From the NCBI RefSeq assembly GCF_900176325.1, contig NZ_FWXK01000001.1:296157-360156 (forward strand): a stretch of 64,000 nt of DNA, written 5' to 3'. Origin of the DNA: Aerococcus suis. GTDB taxonomy: Bacteria; Bacillota; Bacilli; Lactobacillales; Aerococcaceae. The notes under the pieces were generated by a model. The model ran no database searches. It was not told where the DNA came from and was given only the letters and a program-made list of their open reading frames with translations. The translations under genes and the position numbers were made by a program. This document shows positions 21,290 to 30,939 of the stretch, in pieces. Positions within the stretch are counted from its first letter, which is position 1; each line of letters begins with the position of its first letter.

Positions 21290-21318
21290 AAAAGGCCAAG
21301 CTTGATACTTGGCCTCAT
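21290..21318 (-). terminator. Terminator after the zinc metallopeptidase gene
   Basis: Perfect stem AGGCCAAG...CTTGGCCT with a seven-base loop; on the minus strand it is followed by a T-rich run. Confidence 0.78.
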
Positions 21319-21334
21319 AGTTTACGTCATTCAA

Positions 21335-22021
21335 TTAATCTCGATTTCCAGATAAAATAACGATTCGCAGTAGTGATAGTAATGACGCAACTGCAGCAGC
21401 AACATAAGTCAACGCAGCAGCACGTAAGGTTTTTTTAGCCATTGGAAATTCTTGGGCATTTAGCATATTATCTGCTTGAATAATTTCTAATGCACGTTTA
21501 GAAGCATCAAATTCTACTGGTAACGTCACTAGTTGGAAAACAAAGGTTAATGAGAACAAGAGAATCCCAATATTCACTAAAAATTCATTATATCCGAAAA
21601 TTAATCCTAAAAGTAGTATTGGTAACGCTGCTTTACTTCCAAAATTAACAACAGGAACAATTCTTTGGCGTAATGTCATAAAGAAATAACCTTTTTGATC
21701 TTGTACAGCATGGCCACATTCATGGGCTGCTACACCGATAGCAGCAACCGAAGTCGAATCTGCTGTCGCATCAGATAGTCGTAACACTTTATGACTGGGA
21801 TCGTAATGGTCTGTTAAGTTTCCTGAAATCCGTTCAACACTAACATCTGTTATCCCGCTCCGTTGCAATATCCGTTTAGCAACATCTGTTCCGGTTAACT
21901 GTTTAGAATTTCCATATTTATTATATTTATTGAACGTACTATTCACATTTGCACTTGCCCATCCGGAAATTAATAACCCGATGAGAATTAATATATATGT
22001 CCAGTCAAAAAAGATTGGCAT
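21335..22021 (-). CDS. Membrane zinc metallopeptidase of the YugP family
   Basis: 228 residues. The HExxH zinc motif occurs as AAHECGHAVQD near residue 100, with hydrophobic helices at the N-terminus, the middle and the C-terminus. This is the neutral zinc metallopeptidase family typified by Bacillus YugP; its substrates are unknown. AAAGGATG precedes the ATG. It is probably co-transcribed with the hydrolase gene upstream, 46 bases away. Confidence 0.88.
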   Translation of the reverse strand: MPIFFDWTYILILIGLLISGWASANVNSTFNKYNKYGNSKQLTGTDVAKRILQRSGITDVSVERISGNLTDHYDPSHKVLRLSDATADSTSVAAIGVAAHECGHAVQDQKGYFFMTLRQRIVPVVNFGSKAALPILLLGLIFGYNEFLVNIGILLFSLTFVFQLVTLPVEFDASKRALEIIQADNMLNAQEFPMAKKTLRAAALTYVAAAVASLLSLLRIVILSGNRD

Positions 22022-22067
22022 GATATCACATCCTTTCGCCTATTATATCAAGAAATTCTATTAGAAA

Positions 22068-23036
22068 CTATGTCTCTATCACATTTTTGATTTCTTGATA
22101 GATAATATCAATTGCCTCGTCAGCTTCAGGAAGTGAACGTAGAGCAAAATCATGCACCATACGGTCAAATTGATAATATCGTGTCGGTTTATTATGCGCT
22201 CGCAATCGTTTATATAATTGCATCATTCCATTCCGTAAACTATCATAGCTACCGCCAATAAATACAACTAATGGCATATCCGCAATTTGAATATGGTCAA
22301 TAGGAATCACATCATTTTTTTCTTGCCATAATTCACTAATTAATTGATTTTCTGTCAAACGCGTATAATAGTCATTTTCACTAATTATTAATTGTGATGA
22401 CGGTAAGCCAAACCACGCTGATAAAATAATCATTCGATTAAATAATTGCGGGGCGACTTCAGCTAAATTTAAAGCCAGTAAGGCACCAGAGTCATAACTT
22501 AAACTTATCCATTCCTTACCAGAATAACGTTGTTGAATGTTTTTGAATAAGCTATAGGTTTGCTCAATTTCACGTTCAAACGACCGAACAAATAACGGTT
22601 GTATCGGAATAATCGCAATAGGGAGACTCTGTTCCTTCCCTAAACGATGAACAAATCGCCATTCTTCAGGCTGCATAGGTTCTAATCGCTGTCCTCCATG
22701 AAAATAAACGAGCACATGATTCGTCATTTTTAATTGATGAAAATTAATCCATTGAACTTCTCCGCCTAAATATGATTCTGTTGTCACATCTTGAGCAAAA
22801 GGACAATTCAATAAATCACTTGAGGCCTTGTAAGCATTAATTCGGTGATTAATTCGTTTCACGGCCGCTTCTTCAGAATCGTCAGAAGCTAAATTTTGTT
22901 TTATTTTCCCAGCGTCTTCTCGTATCTTACTTCGAATACTACGATCTTGACTCAACGCATGAAAAGCATAACCTAATCCTGAAGCAATAGCTGCTAACCC
23001 TAAACGAACCCCCCGGTTACGATTCTCTCCACTCAT
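22068..23036 (-). CDS. Alpha/beta hydrolase-fold protein with N-terminal anchor
   Basis: 322 residues. A short hydrophobic segment (about residues 10-28) precedes an alpha/beta hydrolase domain. VLVYFHGGQ resembles the oxyanion HGG motif of the hormone-sensitive-lipase type, and SLSYDSGALLAL lies at the nucleophile elbow. There the usual GxSxG reads SYDSGA, so a serine is present but the first glycine is not. Late residues MVHDFALR supply a plausible catalytic histidine. It may be an esterase. Confidence 0.72.
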   Translation of the reverse strand: MSGENRNRGVRLGLAAIASGLGYAFHALSQDRSIRSKIREDAGKIKQNLASDDSEEAAVKRINHRINAYKASSDLLNCPFAQDVTTESYLGGEVQWINFHQLKMTNHVLVYFHGGQRLEPMQPEEWRFVHRLGKEQSLPIAIIPIQPLFVRSFEREIEQTYSLFKNIQQRYSGKEWISLSYDSGALLALNLAEVAPQLFNRMIILSAWFGLPSSQLIISENDYYTRLTENQLISELWQEKNDVIPIDHIQIADMPLVVFIGGSYDSLRNGMMQLYKRLRAHNKPTRYYQFDRMVHDFALRSLPEADEAIDIIYQEIKNVIET

Positions 23037-23306
23037 ACTAACCTCCTGCTAAGATACTATTTCTTTCATTATAATCAAAAAAGATAAAATCACTATCCAT
23101 CTACAGACTGATTTCTCAATCATCCTTCTCATTACATCAGCTTAGAAAAGTCTGCTTATAAATAAAACTCAAGACAAATATTTTGCTTATAATTCTCTCT
23201 TCTTTTGACGTTAATTACAAGTATTTACTCATGTTACCTCACTTTACTTTAAAATAATGGAAAAATAATTTATAATGAACCAACACGCATAGAAAGAGGG
23301 ATGGTA

Positions 23307-23909
23307 GTGAAACAATTAGTCAAACTAGGTCTAGTATCTACAGGAACGCTACTTTTAGTGGCTTGCCAACATAATCCGCAAGACATTGCAAATAGTGTTC
23401 ATGAACAAGCCGATGCTAGTGAAGAAGCATTAGAAACAATTCAAGTTGCTGAGTCCAAACTTTCTGGTACATTCAGCGAAGCATTTAAAGAAGATGATAT
23501 CTCTACTGACCAATTATCAGAAAATCGTTCAACGCGTCAAAAAGCAATTGATGACCTTGATAATATTAAAGACGATTTTTCTACTGATATTGATAAGATG
23601 AATGACGCTTTATCCAATGGCGATTTATCTGAAGAGGATGAAAAAGATTTCAAATCTTTATTAGAACCTAGTGAAACTGTTGTTAAACAGTTGAATAGCT
23701 ATTTGGATTCCTACCACAATGTATTGTCTGAAGAAGAGACTTACTACAACCAATTAACCGAAAGTGATATGGATTTCGAAGGTTATCAAAACGGTTTAGA
23801 TAAAGTAAATGAACAACATGAAGATGCCCAAAACCATCTGAAAGAATTAGAATCTGCTTTAAGTAAACTTCATGAGTTAGATAATCGGGAGGAGGATAAC
23901 AATGAATAA
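23307..23909 (+). CDS. YkyA-like lipoprotein
   Basis: About 200 residues. A lipoprotein signal ends in the lipobox LLVAC, and the mature part is acidic and predicted coiled-coil helical, as in the putative cell-wall binding lipoprotein (YkyA) family. I favour the GTG at 23,307 because GAGGG lies six bases before it; the ATG at 23,301 is too close to that site. The stop overlaps the next gene by eight bases, implying coupled translation. Confidence 0.8.
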   Translation: MKQLVKLGLVSTGTLLLVACQHNPQDIANSVHEQADASEEALETIQVAESKLSGTFSEAFKEDDISTDQLSENRSTRQKAIDDLDNIKDDFSTDIDKMNDALSNGDLSEEDEKDFKSLLEPSETVVKQLNSYLDSYHNVLSEEETYYNQLTESDMDFEGYQNGLDKVNEQHEDAQNHLKELESALSKLHELDNREEDNNE

Positions 23910-25179
23910 AAAAGGTAAATTTCCATGGCCTATCATTACTCTGGCTATTGTAGCTGTTGTTGTCCTATTACTGATTATAGCTCGTCAATTTCCAGGAACG
24001 TTTAATTTCCCAGCTGGTTCCGGTAGCGATAACGAACCAATCGTTGCTGAAGATGATGTGAAGATTGATGGTAAAATTAACGTTAATAATGGTCAATTAA
24101 TCGACTCTCCTAGTCCAACGCCTAGTCAATTCACTTATGATAGTGGTGTCGATATTGCCTACCCTGAAGACGGCGTTAAAGGAATTTATTTATCAGGCGG
24201 CGGTGCAGCTGACCCTGAAGTTGTTAAACATAATGTTGATATGATTGATCAAACTGGTTTGAACTCTGTTGTCGTTGATGTCAAAGATGACTATGGATCA
24301 ATTACTATGCCAGTAAAAACAGATAATGACTTAATTAAAGATAACGAAACTAATGCTGTTGATATTAATCAATTAATGAAGACTTTTGAAGAGAAACAAA
24401 TCTATCCAATCGCGCGGATTACAACGTTTAAAGATACTAAACTAGCAAAAGCCCATCCAGAGCGTTCATTTAGAACCTCATCTGGAGATGTTTGGACAAA
24501 TGATATTGGCGATGCTTTCTTAAACCCATATGATAAAGAAAACTGGAAGTATATGGTCGAAGTAGCCAAAGGAGCAGCGAAATTAGGGTTTAAAGACATC
24601 CAATTCGATTATGTTCGTTTTCCAGAAGCCTTCGAAACATTTGGCGAAGACTTAGAATATGATATGGGCGATTATAGCGAATATGGTAAAGGCTCTACTG
24701 AAGCACGTGAAAAAACCATTACTGATTTCTTAGCCTATGCCCAAAAAGAGTTGCATCCTTATGGGGTCGAAGTAAGTGCTGATATCTTCGGTTATGTTAC
24801 CGTTGTAGAAAGTACGCCAGGTATTGGTCAAAACTTCCGTGGTATTGCTGATAACGTCGATGTTATTTCATCAATGATTTATCCTTCTCATTGGGGTCCA
24901 GGTTACTTTGATTACCCTGCTCCAGATAAAGAACCTTATGGGGTTGTTGACCACTACGCTCAAAAAGAGCTAGCCTTATTAGATGATATTGATTCTAAAA
25001 CAAAAACTCGTCCATGGTTACAAGACTTTACAGCTTCTTATCTAGGTGGCGGTATGTATATGGAATACGACGCGAATGCTGTCCAAGCACAAATCGATGC
25101 CTTAGCTGATCATGGAATTAACGAATACTTACTATGGAATGCCGGTAATGAATATACAACAGGTGTAGATTATAAATAA
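23902..25179 (+). CDS. Membrane-anchored putative glycoside hydrolase (DUF4015)
   Basis: 425 residues. One N-terminal membrane helix (about residues 9-27) and a low-complexity linker lead into a TIM-barrel-like DUF4015 domain from about residue 85: VKGIYLSGGGA, VVVDVKDDYG, DIQFDYVRFPE, VSADIFGYV and MIYPSHWGPG. The Asp/Glu in YVRFPE is a likely active-site region. The substrate is unknown and is presumably a wall or capsule glycan. It is transcribed with the YkyA-like lipoprotein. Confidence 0.87.
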   Translation: MNKKGKFPWPIITLAIVAVVVLLLIIARQFPGTFNFPAGSGSDNEPIVAEDDVKIDGKINVNNGQLIDSPSPTPSQFTYDSGVDIAYPEDGVKGIYLSGGGAADPEVVKHNVDMIDQTGLNSVVVDVKDDYGSITMPVKTDNDLIKDNETNAVDINQLMKTFEEKQIYPIARITTFKDTKLAKAHPERSFRTSSGDVWTNDIGDAFLNPYDKENWKYMVEVAKGAAKLGFKDIQFDYVRFPEAFETFGEDLEYDMGDYSEYGKGSTEAREKTITDFLAYAQKELHPYGVEVSADIFGYVTVVESTPGIGQNFRGIADNVDVISSMIYPSHWGPGYFDYPAPDKEPYGVVDHYAQKELALLDDIDSKTKTRPWLQDFTASYLGGGMYMEYDANAVQAQIDALADHGINEYLLWNAGNEYTTGVDYK

Positions 25180-25194
25180 CACCCATTAAATGAC

Positions 25195-25237
25195 AAAGAG
25201 CAAGCCAAACTTAATCGTTTGGCTTGCTCTTTTTTCA
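25195..25237. terminator. Bidirectional terminator between DUF4015 gene and rpsN
   Basis: Fifteen-base perfect stem AAGAGCAAGCCAAAC with its complement, a six-base loop and a T run on the plus strand; A-rich on the other flank. It serves two converging genes. Confidence 0.88.
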
Positions 25238-25507
25238 TTACCAGCTCGCTTTTTTAACACCTGGTATTTGACCTTTATGCGCTAATTCTCTAAATTTCAC
25301 CCGACTCATCCCAAATTTACGCATATAACCATGGGGACGTCCATCAATACGGTCGCGATGATGAAGACGAGTTGGCGATGCATCACGTGGTAATTTTTGT
25401 AACCCTGCATAGTCCCCTGCTGCTTTCAAAGCCCGGCGTTTCTCAGCATATTTAGCGACCATTGCTTCACGTTGTTTCATTTTTTCAATTTTAGCTTTTT
25501 TGGCCAT
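25238..25507 (-). CDS. rpsN: Ribosomal protein S14, zinc-independent paralogue
   Basis: 89 residues with the C-terminal [14 protein letters not shown] signature of S14. The CxxC...CxxC zinc motif of the short form is absent, so this is the C-minus type that replaces the zinc form under zinc limitation. AGGAGG precedes the ATG. A near-perfect Zur box lies 55-75 bases upstream and is shared with the divergent small gene. Confidence 0.95.
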   Translation of the reverse strand: MAKKAKIEKMKQREAMVAKYAEKRRALKAAGDYAGLQKLPRDASPTRLHHRDRIDGRPHGYMRKFGMSRVKFRELAHKGQIPGVKKASW

Positions 25508-25561
25508 AAATGTATTCCTCCTATTGACAACTATTGAATTCCTTGATAAATTAGTTTTTGT

Positions 25562-25582
25562 AAATCGTAACGTTTACGATTT
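25562..25582. promoter_or_regulatory. Zur box between rpsN and a divergent small gene
   Basis: AAATCGTAACGTTTACGATTT is a near-perfect palindrome (nine-base arms around CGT) that matches the Firmicutes Zur consensus AAATCGTAATNATTACGATTT at 18 of 20 defined positions. It sits centrally in the divergent promoter region, so zinc-dependent repression of both genes is likely. Confidence 0.85.
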
Positions 25583-25620
25583 TAGTAAAAAAGAACCCAC
25601 TTGTCAAGGAGGAACTCATA

Positions 25621-25734
25621 TGTCAGAAAAAAATGATCGTTCTAGTGCTTTACGCCGTCTAAAAAGTCCTAACCGTAAAACACGCCAACGTGCGCAAAAA
25701 ATATTAAAACAAGTCAGTCGTAAAACCAATTAAA
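25621..25734 (+). CDS. Tiny basic protein, putative metal-homeostasis type
   Basis: 37 residues: MSEKNDRSSALRRLKSPNRK, then an Arg/Lys-rich helix. AAGGAGG lies seven bases before the ATG at 25,621. The longer frame from 25,500 overlaps the rpsN start and is not credible. Small proteins of this type (SSALRRLKSPN core) occur in Lactobacillales and have been named putative metal homeostasis protein; I recall that name but cannot verify it here. The shared Zur box supports a zinc-limitation role. Confidence 0.75.
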
Positions 25735-25873
25735 CATATAATCATTCGTGGTATTCTTAAGATTCTCTTATTATCTTATTTACGCTTTCCTTAAACATTC
25801 CCCCGCAAAGCATGATAAAATAATGTTAAGTAATCATCGCTTTCATTTGGAAAGCTGATATGGAGGAGTTTAT

Positions 25874-26833
25874 ATGCGTAAAAAAACAACGATTTTATTA
25901 ACGAGTGCCACTATGGCTCTAGGATTAGCTGCTTTTGCCCCTAGTGTTTTAGCTGATAAAGTAGCTATCGAACCCAAATTCACTTATGGTGAAACGTTAA
26001 CGCCTGAACAATTTGAAAAAACACGTGATGAACTGGGTGTTGATAATGATGCGGAAGAAATCCAAGTACGAGTTAATGAATTAAATGATTTGTTAAATGA
26101 TGACTATCCTTATCAACAAGTTTATTCATCAGCTTATATCACCCCTGCGGATAATAATGGAGCTATTTCAGTCGAAATTTTAACTCCAGATACCATTACC
26201 GCCATTACTGAACGCCAATACGAAAATGCTGCGCTAACAGCTGGTGCAGTTGATGTTGATATTAAAGTCGCTTCTGCTGTCCCTGTCGATGGTTCTGGTG
26301 CGTTAGCTGGGGTATACAAAGCGTTTGACGCAAGTGGTGAAGGCTTAAATGATCAAGCGGTTTCAGTTGCTCAAGATGAGTTAAACGTGACTTCCCAAAT
26401 CACCCAAGAAAATAAAGATAAAGAAGGCTATTCAGATGACTTATTAAATGCCGCTATCGCCGAAATCAAAACCACTATTGAAGATAAAAAAGAAGAAAAT
26501 GGTGGGTCTATTTCTAGCGACGATATACAAGTCATCGTTAATAATGTTGTGAATAACTACAACTTAGAAAATGTTATCTCTGCTGAAAATATTACCGCTA
26601 TTGAGAATCAAATGAATAAGTTTAGCGAGTTAGAACTATCCGATGAACAACGTGATCAAATCCGTAACTTCGGTGAACAGCTACAAAAAACCGGTGGCGA
26701 TTTATTAAATAAAGCGAAAACCGCTTGGGAAAATACCGATCCTGAGCAAAAAGAAGAAATGAAAAATGAAGCCACCTCAATTTGGCAACAAATTAAGGAC
26801 TTCTTTAATGATTTGTTTAATATGACCTTTTAA
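25874..26833 (+). CDS. Secreted DUF1002 protein
   Basis: 319 residues with a clear signal peptide (positive start, hydrophobic core, cleavage near VLA-DK at about residue 27), followed by a DUF1002 domain (YpuA-like): KVAIEPKFTYGETLTPEQ, SSAYITPA and VKVASAVPVDGSGALAGVYKA-like segments. The C-terminal third is predicted helical and highly charged. Function is unknown. GGAGGAG precedes the ATG. It is monocistronic, with a terminator directly after it. Confidence 0.87.
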   Translation: MRKKTTILLTSATMALGLAAFAPSVLADKVAIEPKFTYGETLTPEQFEKTRDELGVDNDAEEIQVRVNELNDLLNDDYPYQQVYSSAYITPADNNGAISVEILTPDTITAITERQYENAALTAGAVDVDIKVASAVPVDGSGALAGVYKAFDASGEGLNDQAVSVAQDELNVTSQITQENKDKEGYSDDLLNAAIAEIKTTIEDKKEENGGSISSDDIQVIVNNVVNNYNLENVISAENITAIENQMNKFSELELSDEQRDQIRNFGEQLQKTGGDLLNKAKTAWENTDPEQKEEMKNEATSIWQQIKDFFNDLFNMTF

Positions 26834-26870
26834 CTAAAAAAGTCAGGACTCACATCCTGACTTTTTTATT
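26834..26870. terminator. Terminator after the DUF1002 gene
   Basis: Stem AAAAGTCAGGA...TCCTGACTTTT with a six-base loop and T run. It also ends the converging cstA transcript. Confidence 0.85.
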
Positions 26871-26878
26871 ATATATTG

Positions 26879-28363
26879 CTATTTAGCTAAATCTGGATCT
26901 CGGGTTAAAATTGGCCATTCATCATGAAGCAATTTTGCTTGTGGATCTAAGGATTCTTTTTGATGAACTCCTTGATACCAATACACAGCCACTAAAATGC
27001 CTGTAACAATTAACCCACCAATATAAGAGATAACACCCAATCCTAATCCTAATCCGATTGGTTCACTGAAGATATACACCACACAAGCATATAGCATAAA
27101 GATACCAGGAATAAATGTGACCCAATAGTTTTTACTTTTCAAGAATAAGTAACGCGTTGTCACTAGTAGCGCTAACACAGCTGTCACTTGGTTAGCCCAG
27201 TTAAAATACCGCCATAAGATATTAAAATCAACTTTCGTTAAAATAAATGAAATCACATAAACTGGTAACGTAATCGCCATAATTTTAGCTAGCGTGTCTT
27301 GTTTAATATTTAAATAATCGGCAATAATAATTCGTAAACTTCTAAATGCAGATAGTCCAGATGAAATTGGTAAAACAATAACACCTAAGATAGCAATAGT
27401 CCCGAAGACATTCCCTAGTAACATTTTTGATACCGCATCAACCACTACAGACGCTGTCCCGGCATCAATCATATCACTCAGTGTTTGGCCATCAAATAAA
27501 CTCATAGCTGCTGCTGCCCAAATCATGGCAATAATCCCTTCACCAATCATCATGCCATAAAAAGTAAATCGACCTTCTCGTTCATTAGTAATTGTCCGTG
27601 AAACCATAGGCGCTTGAGTCGCATGGAATCCTGACATCGCGCCACAAGAAATAGTAAAGAACATTCCCGGGAAAATCGCTAACCCTTTAGGATGGAAATT
27701 TTGCATAGTCGCTGGGGTTAAATTAGGAATCGTAAAATCGCTAAAGATTAACGTTACTCCAATGGCAATTGTACTTAAAATGAGAATGGCTCCAAACCAC
27801 GGGTAAACTTTCCCAATCGCTTTATCGATAGGTAAAACGGTTGAGACTAAATAATAGATAAAAATTAACACAATAATGACTTGTAAGTTAGAACCAAAAG
27901 GTAAAGCTTGTTGAATCAGATTTGCAGGTGATGTGACAAACACTGTTCCAACTAATAATAGTAATAAACATGCGAATAAGTTGACTAAATGTCGCGCCAC
28001 TTTCCCGATATACTTACCTGCTAGCGATGGTAATTGGTCACCATTATTTCGTAGGGAAACCATCCCTAACATATAATCATGGACTCCTCCTGCAAAAATA
28101 CATCCAAAGACAATCCAAATGTATGCTACTGGACCATATAACGCCCCCATAATTGGGCCAAAAATAGGACCCGTACCGGCAATATTTAATAGCTCAATAA
28201 TGGCATTCTTCCATCTTGGCATTGGAACAAAGTCTAAATTATCTCGTAAAACTTCAGCTGGTGTTTCGCGATCAGTCGCTGGTTCAAATGTCCGATCAAT
28301 ATATGCACCATAAATAAAATAGCCCAAAATTAATAAAACAATTCCGCCTATAAACGTTACCAT
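26879..28363 (-). CDS. cstA: CstA family peptide/pyruvate transporter
   Basis: 494 residues with about 13 membrane helices: the CstA N-terminal domain (FGPIMGALYGPVAYIWIVFG and GGVHDYMLGMVSLRN) and the C-terminal DUF4161-like helices. It is the short form seen in Firmicutes. CstA proteins take up peptides or pyruvate in carbon starvation. AAAGGAGG precedes the ATG, and a cre-like site lies about 20-33 bases upstream of the start codon, suggesting CcpA repression. Confidence 0.9.
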   Translation of the reverse strand: MVTFIGGIVLLILGYFIYGAYIDRTFEPATDRETPAEVLRDNLDFVPMPRWKNAIIELLNIAGTGPIFGPIMGALYGPVAYIWIVFGCIFAGGVHDYMLGMVSLRNNGDQLPSLAGKYIGKVARHLVNLFACLLLLLVGTVFVTSPANLIQQALPFGSNLQVIIVLIFIYYLVSTVLPIDKAIGKVYPWFGAILILSTIAIGVTLIFSDFTIPNLTPATMQNFHPKGLAIFPGMFFTISCGAMSGFHATQAPMVSRTITNEREGRFTFYGMMIGEGIIAMIWAAAAMSLFDGQTLSDMIDAGTASVVVDAVSKMLLGNVFGTIAILGVIVLPISSGLSAFRSLRIIIADYLNIKQDTLAKIMAITLPVYVISFILTKVDFNILWRYFNWANQVTAVLALLVTTRYLFLKSKNYWVTFIPGIFMLYACVVYIFSEPIGLGLGLGVISYIGGLIVTGILVAVYWYQGVHQKESLDPQAKLLHDEWPILTRDPDLAK

Positions 28364-28382
28364 ATTATTTCCTCCTTTGTTT

Positions 28383-28396
28383 TGTTAACGCTTTCG
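28383..28396. promoter_or_regulatory. cre-like site before cstA
   Basis: TGTTAACGCTTTCG matches the catabolite-response consensus TGWNANCGNTNWCA at all but the last position. It lies in the 5' leader or promoter of cstA, where CcpA binding would repress in glucose. Confidence 0.55.
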
Positions 28397-28514
28397 TTAA
28401 TTTGATTATCCTCCTTTATTTCACAAATGTCAATTTAATGATTTTGTTCACAATCAATCGCCGATTCCATATATCTCCTCCCCGTTCACTGATATATCAA
28501 CTTTTTTAGCCATC

Positions 28515-28547
28515 AAAAAAGGCGAGCCATCAAACTCGCCTTGTGAA
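28515..28547 (-). terminator. Terminator after the sortase gene
   Basis: Perfect stem AAGGCGAG...CTCGCCTT with an eight-base loop; the minus strand continues with a T run. Confidence 0.82.
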
Positions 28548-28548
28548 A

Positions 28549-29391
28549 TTATTTGTTTTCTAATGTCTCTTCACGATCTTTCCACTGATTTTCTTTGTAT
28601 TCATCAAAATGATAGTTTTCATCTTTACTTGGATTATTTTCTTCAAATTCTTGTTTTTCGTCTTGAGAATCCCAATTAAATTCTGGATTATTCATCTTAT
28701 CTTCTGAATAATCCGTTTCATTAACTAATACCCCAAAAACGAAATAGCGGTCATCATCACCATCGAAATAACGTTGTGGGTAGAAACAATTCATTAATGA
28801 AATAATCGGTTGACCGTATTTATCTTCCGCCCACTCATCAGTAATTAATTCCGTCGCTGTTGGTTCCACGACATCATTTTCCACGGCAACGTACTCATAA
28901 ATTTTATCTTTATCCGTAATACGAATCACATCACCTGATTTTATCCAATTTAAGCGGTGTAATAAACGGTCATTCCAATCATAGTGACCGGCTAAGCTAT
29001 AATTACCGGCTCCCATCTTCACGTCTGGACGCATCGTTCCAACACCTGTATACAGTACTTGATCACTAACTCCCTTAAAGATTGTCATATTCAATTCGAC
29101 TTGAGGAACAACGAGCTGACCTAAAATCGTACTATCTTCTAAATCTAACGGGTCAGTATAAACATCAGTAGGAGAAATATTGTCAACCGCTGCGAAATCA
29201 AACGATGCATCCTCATCTTCTTCATCATTTTTACGAATGTCTTCAGCCGTTAAATCTCCGACCGCATCATGCGATTTCTGAACATTGTGGTGGATGACTG
29301 GATTTGGTAAAAAATTAATTGCTAATAACACAATTCCAATCACCATTAATAACGTTCCAACTATTTTTTGCCAAGGCCATTTCTTTTTCAT
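28549..29391 (-). CDS. srtA: Class A-type sortase
   Basis: 280 residues. One N-terminal membrane helix is followed by a sortase domain with the catalytic histidine in YSLAGHYDW, cysteine in SLMNCFYPQRYF and arginine in DDRYFVFG. The usual TLxTC motif reads SLMNC. An acidic extension of about 50 residues follows the domain. By family it would anchor LPxTG proteins to peptidoglycan; no LPxTG substrate is encoded in this window. It is transcribed alone. Confidence 0.85.
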   Translation of the reverse strand: MKKKWPWQKIVGTLLMVIGIVLLAINFLPNPVIHHNVQKSHDAVGDLTAEDIRKNDEEDEDASFDFAAVDNISPTDVYTDPLDLEDSTILGQLVVPQVELNMTIFKGVSDQVLYTGVGTMRPDVKMGAGNYSLAGHYDWNDRLLHRLNWIKSGDVIRITDKDKIYEYVAVENDVVEPTATELITDEWAEDKYGQPIISLMNCFYPQRYFDGDDDRYFVFGVLVNETDYSEDKMNNPEFNWDSQDEKQEFEENNPSKDENYHFDEYKENQWKDREETLENK

Positions 29392-29477
29392 TTGTTTACC
29401 TTCTCTTTATTTATTCTACTAGTATAGTAAGCATAAATAGGTGATATTGCAAGCTTTACTACTTAACTTACAATAAA

Positions 29478-29506
29478 AAAGAGGTTGGTGACTAGCCAAC
29501 CTCTCG
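29478..29506 (-). terminator. Terminator after dsdA
   Basis: Stem AGAGGTTGG...CCAACCTCT, loop of about seven bases, T run on the minus strand. Confidence 0.82.
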
Positions 29507-29540
29507 CATAAACATAAGGAGATTAATTTATGCTTACTTA

Positions 29541-30911
29541 TTAATATGATTTACGTTTTGGTTCATAACCAGCATCGATACCTTGTTGGAAGAACGCTTT
29601 ATGGTCTTCGTAAGGTACCATTGAACCACCAGTTAACCAAGCAATATGAGTGGCATTACCCATTTTGTCAGTTAAACCTTTGTCAGCAATGTAGCCTTTA
29701 CCTTGTTCTGAAGTAAAGATACGTGCAATACCAGGAATTCCGGCTACGGCAGCTGGTTCAATAGCGATGTCTTCAATATCATCTAAGGCAGCTAAGTTGT
29801 AGTTAGCTTCTTCTTCACCAACAGTAAATCCACCATCGAAGTACATTTGCATTAATTTAGCAACGAATTGTGAAGTACGTGGAACAGCTAAACCATCCAT
29901 GTTTGTTTTACCGTCTAAATCAAAGTCATCAACGGCAACTTCTGAGAATTCGTTAGACATTAATCCAACCATCATTGATGCCACTTGAGTTGGTTCAGCG
30001 AAGAAGCAGTGAACATTGTCACCAAATACTTGTTTAAGACCAAATGTGATACCACCTGGGCTACCTCCAACACCACATGGTAAGTACATGAATAGAGGGT
30101 TTTCTTCACTAATTTTAATTTCTTCTGCTTCTAATTGTTTTTTCAAGCGCATACCAGCAGCAGTATATCCTAAGAATAAGTATTTAGAATGTTCATCATC
30201 AACGAAGTATGCATCTGGATCAGCTTCAGCAGCTTGACGTCCTTGTTCTACTGCCAAAGTAAAGTTTGTTTTATGCTCAACAACGTTTACACCATGGCTA
30301 CGTAGGTAATCTTTTTTCCATTGTTTAGCTTCACTAGACATATGAACAATCGCTTCAAAACCAAATTTGGCAGCCATTACCCCAACAGAAATACCTAAGT
30401 TACCTGTTGTACCTACAACCACTTTTTTGTTGCTGAAGTATTCTTTAAATTCATCAGAAGCGAATTTTTTGTAATCGTCATCGTAACCTGATAATAAGCC
30501 TGCTTCAATAGCAACTTCTTCAGCGTGGTGTAATACTTCATAAATCGCACCACGAGCTTTAATTGTACCAGCGATAGGTAATTGGTCATCACGTTTTAAG
30601 AAAACGCGACCTTCAATATCAGTGTTGTATTCATCTTCTAAGAAAGATTTGAAGTTTGGCACTTCAGTAATGAAAGATTCAATAATCCCATTGTTGTCAC
30701 GTGTGTCTTCAAATTCTTGGGCAATGAATGGGGCAAAACGTTCATAACGAGCTTCTGCATCTTCAACATCTTTTTGAGAATATTCAGAAATCGCGTTAGC
30801 TTCTTCAACTGTTTTGCTTTCGCCATTAATCCAGAATACAGGTTCGCCTTTTAAGACTTGTTCTAATTCTGGATTTTCTTTTGTCCATTTTTCAATATTC
30901 ATTTCTACCAT
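29541..30911 (-). CDS. dsdA: D-serine ammonia-lyase
   Basis: 456 residues of fold-type II PLP enzymes. The Schiff-base lysine is in AGTIKARGA, the phosphate-binding glycine loop is in GTTGNLGISVG, and LPCGVGGSPGG follows. It converts D-serine to pyruvate and ammonia and protects against D-serine toxicity. GGAGAG precedes the ATG. It sits 28 bases after ridA in the same transcript, and RidA removes the enamine/imine intermediate this enzyme releases. Confidence 0.95.
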   Translation of the reverse strand: MVEMNIEKWTKENPELEQVLKGEPVFWINGESKTVEEANAISEYSQKDVEDAEARYERFAPFIAQEFEDTRDNNGIIESFITEVPNFKSFLEDEYNTDIEGRVFLKRDDQLPIAGTIKARGAIYEVLHHAEEVAIEAGLLSGYDDDYKKFASDEFKEYFSNKKVVVGTTGNLGISVGVMAAKFGFEAIVHMSSEAKQWKKDYLRSHGVNVVEHKTNFTLAVEQGRQAAEADPDAYFVDDEHSKYLFLGYTAAGMRLKKQLEAEEIKISEENPLFMYLPCGVGGSPGGITFGLKQVFGDNVHCFFAEPTQVASMMVGLMSNEFSEVAVDDFDLDGKTNMDGLAVPRTSQFVAKLMQMYFDGGFTVGEEEANYNLAALDDIEDIAIEPAAVAGIPGIARIFTSEQGKGYIADKGLTDKMGNATHIAWLTGGSMVPYEDHKAFFQQGIDAGYEPKRKSY

Positions 30912-30939
30912 TGTTACACTCTCCTTTATGAGATATTTA

